Of a stretch of DNA of 21,336 nt, positions 20,609 through 21,336 are shown one piece after another. The stretch comes from an uncultured Clostridium sp. (GTDB lineage: Bacteria; Bacillota; Clostridia; Lachnospirales; Anaerotignaceae): NCBI GenBank assembly GCA_947246775.1, contig CAMXTM010000003.1, positions 1 through 21,336 on the forward strand, written 5' to 3'. The notes under the pieces were generated by a model, which saw only the letters and a program-made list of their open reading frames with translations, was not told where the DNA came from and searched no databases. Numbering within the stretch: the stretch's first letter is position 1; each line of letters begins with the position of its first letter. The translations under genes and the position numbers were made by a program.

Positions 20609-20971
20609 TCATTTTTGCACCTTTTTATTATAATGCCTACTTTCATGGTAACGCTCTATTTTTCGTACTTCTCCCAAAAGCTGTGTCAATTTTCCAAAAG
20701 CTTTTTTATTCGATTCATCTTTCCGAAATAGCACAATTGGCTCTAATATCTCTACAATATCTTTCCTTTTTCTTCTCTCCCTCAAGCAGTCCCTCAGCTC
20801 TGTTGCCAAGTCACTCCTTTGCATATAATTCAAGTCTTCCAGCTCCAACATATGAATATAGTCACTCTCCAGTTTTTCCAATTCTTCTTTCTCTTGTATC
20901 GCCAAATTATACGCCTTTTCTGACTCTGACAAAAAATTTAAAAACTGTTCTATATATTCCGATTTCTTCAA
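20609..20971 (-). CDS. hypothetical coiled-coil protein
   Basis: A 120-aa all-helical, highly charged protein (EYIEQFLNFLSESEKAYNLA, KEELEKLESDYIHMLELEDL, LRDCLRERRKRKDIVEILEP, KIERYHESRHYNKK). Similar short charged proteins are seen in Firmicutes prophages and conjugative elements, but that resemblance is from memory and unproven. It starts with TTG at 20971; an in-frame TGA lies three codons upstream and AAAGGTGG provides the SD. First gene of the operon and next to a tRNA cluster. Confidence 0.65.
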   Translation of the reverse strand: MKKSEYIEQFLNFLSESEKAYNLAIQEKEELEKLESDYIHMLELEDLNYMQRSDLATELRDCLRERRKRKDIVEILEPIVLFRKDESNKKAFGKLTQLLGEVRKIERYHESRHYNKKVQK

Positions 20972-21021
20972 AATTCCTCACCACCTTTCTTTTTCCTCTA
21001 TTTTCACATCTTTTCCTCTCT

Positions 21022-21050
21022 ATATTAACAAAAAACAAACATTTTGGCAA
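21022..21050 (-). promoter_or_regulatory. sigma-A promoter of the small-gene operon
   Basis: The minus strand reads TTGCCA (21050-21045), 17 bases, TAATAT (21027-21022). It lies between the tRNA terminator and the first gene. Confidence 0.6.
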
Positions 21051-21068
21051 TTTTTCATAATAAAACAT

Positions 21069-21110
21069 AAAAAAAGCCCCAACATTTAGTATTTACTAAA
21101 TATCAAGACT
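21069..21110 (-). terminator. terminator of the tRNA operon
   Basis: On the minus strand, an 18-bp hairpin with several G-U pairs (ATTTAGTA/TACTAAAT at its tip, AGTC.../...GGGGCT at its base) ends in a T7 run. It lies 8 bases after tRNA-Cys. Confidence 0.8.
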
Positions 21111-21117
21111 CTTTAAA

Positions 21118-21189
21118 AGGCGCTGATCGGATTTGAACCGATGCGTAGAGGTGTTGCAGACCTTTGCCTTACCACTTGGCTACAGCGCC
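21118..21189 (-). tRNA. tRNA-Cys (GCA)
   Basis: A 72-base cloverleaf with acceptor GGCGCTG/CAGCGCC, D arm GCC-AAGTGGTAA-GGC, anticodon loop CTGCAAC (anticodon GCA), and T arm ATCGG-TTCAAAT-CCGAT. The discriminator is T. CCA is not encoded. It is the last tRNA of the cluster. Confidence 0.95.
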
Positions 21190-21202
21190 ATATGAAATTA
21201 AG

Positions 21203-21274
21203 TGACCCGACCGGGAATCGAACCCGGGTTACAGCCGTGAAAGGGCCGTGTCTTAACCGCTTGACCATCGGGCC
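21203..21274 (-). tRNA. tRNA-Glu (TTC)
   Basis: A 72-base cloverleaf with acceptor GGCCCGA/TCGGGTC, anticodon loop CTTTCAC (anticodon TTC) and T arm CCGGG-TTCGATT-CCCGG. CCA is not encoded. It is 13 bases before tRNA-Cys. Confidence 0.95.
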
Positions 21275-21282
21275 TTATTTAA

Positions 21283-21336
21283 CTCCCCGAGTAGGATTCG
21301 AACCTACGACCCTCCGGTTAACAGCCGGATGCTCTA
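21283..21336 (-). tRNA. tRNA-Asn (GTT), partial
   Basis: The 3' part of a tRNA truncated by the window edge. It shows anticodon loop CTGTTAA (anticodon GTT) with CCGG stems, T arm GTAGG-TTCGAAT-CCTAC, acceptor strand TCGGGGA and discriminator G. No CCA is encoded. It is 8 bases upstream of tRNA-Glu. Confidence 0.93.

Overview
The window is AT-rich DNA from a low-GC, Gram-positive, anaerobic, endospore-forming bacterium. Clostridia, probably Lachnospirales, is my inference. The evidence is an alpha/beta-type small acid-soluble spore protein, a LonB of the sporulation type, a 2[4Fe-4S] ferredoxin, a glmS ribozyme, and typical Firmicutes gene neighbours and Shine-Dalgarno (SD) sequences. No IS element, CRISPR array or intact prophage is visible.

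Layout. (1) 1-2447, minus strand: the transcription/translation operon rpmG-secE-nusG-rplK-rplA, read from a strong promoter at 2419-2447. Two RNA elements resembling the L1-binding site of 23S rRNA lie directly before the rplK and rplA ribosome binding sites. (2) 2448-4300: a small accessory patch with an orphan 106-aa protein, a stretch of GC-rich hairpins, a small XRE repressor with a self-operator, a DUF6809-like protein, and a 129-aa protein coupled to a DtxR-family regulator. (3) 4304-5805: the metal-dependent regulator diverges from a DUF2325 gene across a dyad of TTAGT repeats; a small membrane protein and a TSCPD-domain protein follow. (4) 5879-8434: a zinc-type ABC importer operon (binding lipoprotein, ATPase, permease) under a sigma-A promoter with a tandem 19-bp repeat at the start site. 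(5) 8443-9650: a 3-methyladenine DNA glycosylase with a probable CTG start, then a NimA-like flavoprotein. (6) 9668-11763: glmS behind a glmS ribozyme. (7) 11790-12103: a small membrane-protein gene broken by one base in an A7 run. (8) 12219-15504: lon-engB, overlapping, then a PspC-domain protein. (9) 15520-16108: a SASP gene convergent with a ferredoxin gene. (10) 16211-17668: an orphan FliD-like protein. (11) 17675-19443: lonB with a forespore-type promoter. (12) 19486-21050: a four-gene operon of unrecognised small proteins. (13) 21069-21336: tRNA-Cys, tRNA-Glu and a partial tRNA-Asn.

Most of the window is core genome. The less explained parts are the hairpin-rich stretch at 2872-3088, the operator arrangements at the metal genes, the orphan FliD-like protein, and the small-gene operon next to the tRNA cluster. 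I did not find a convincing entirely new system.
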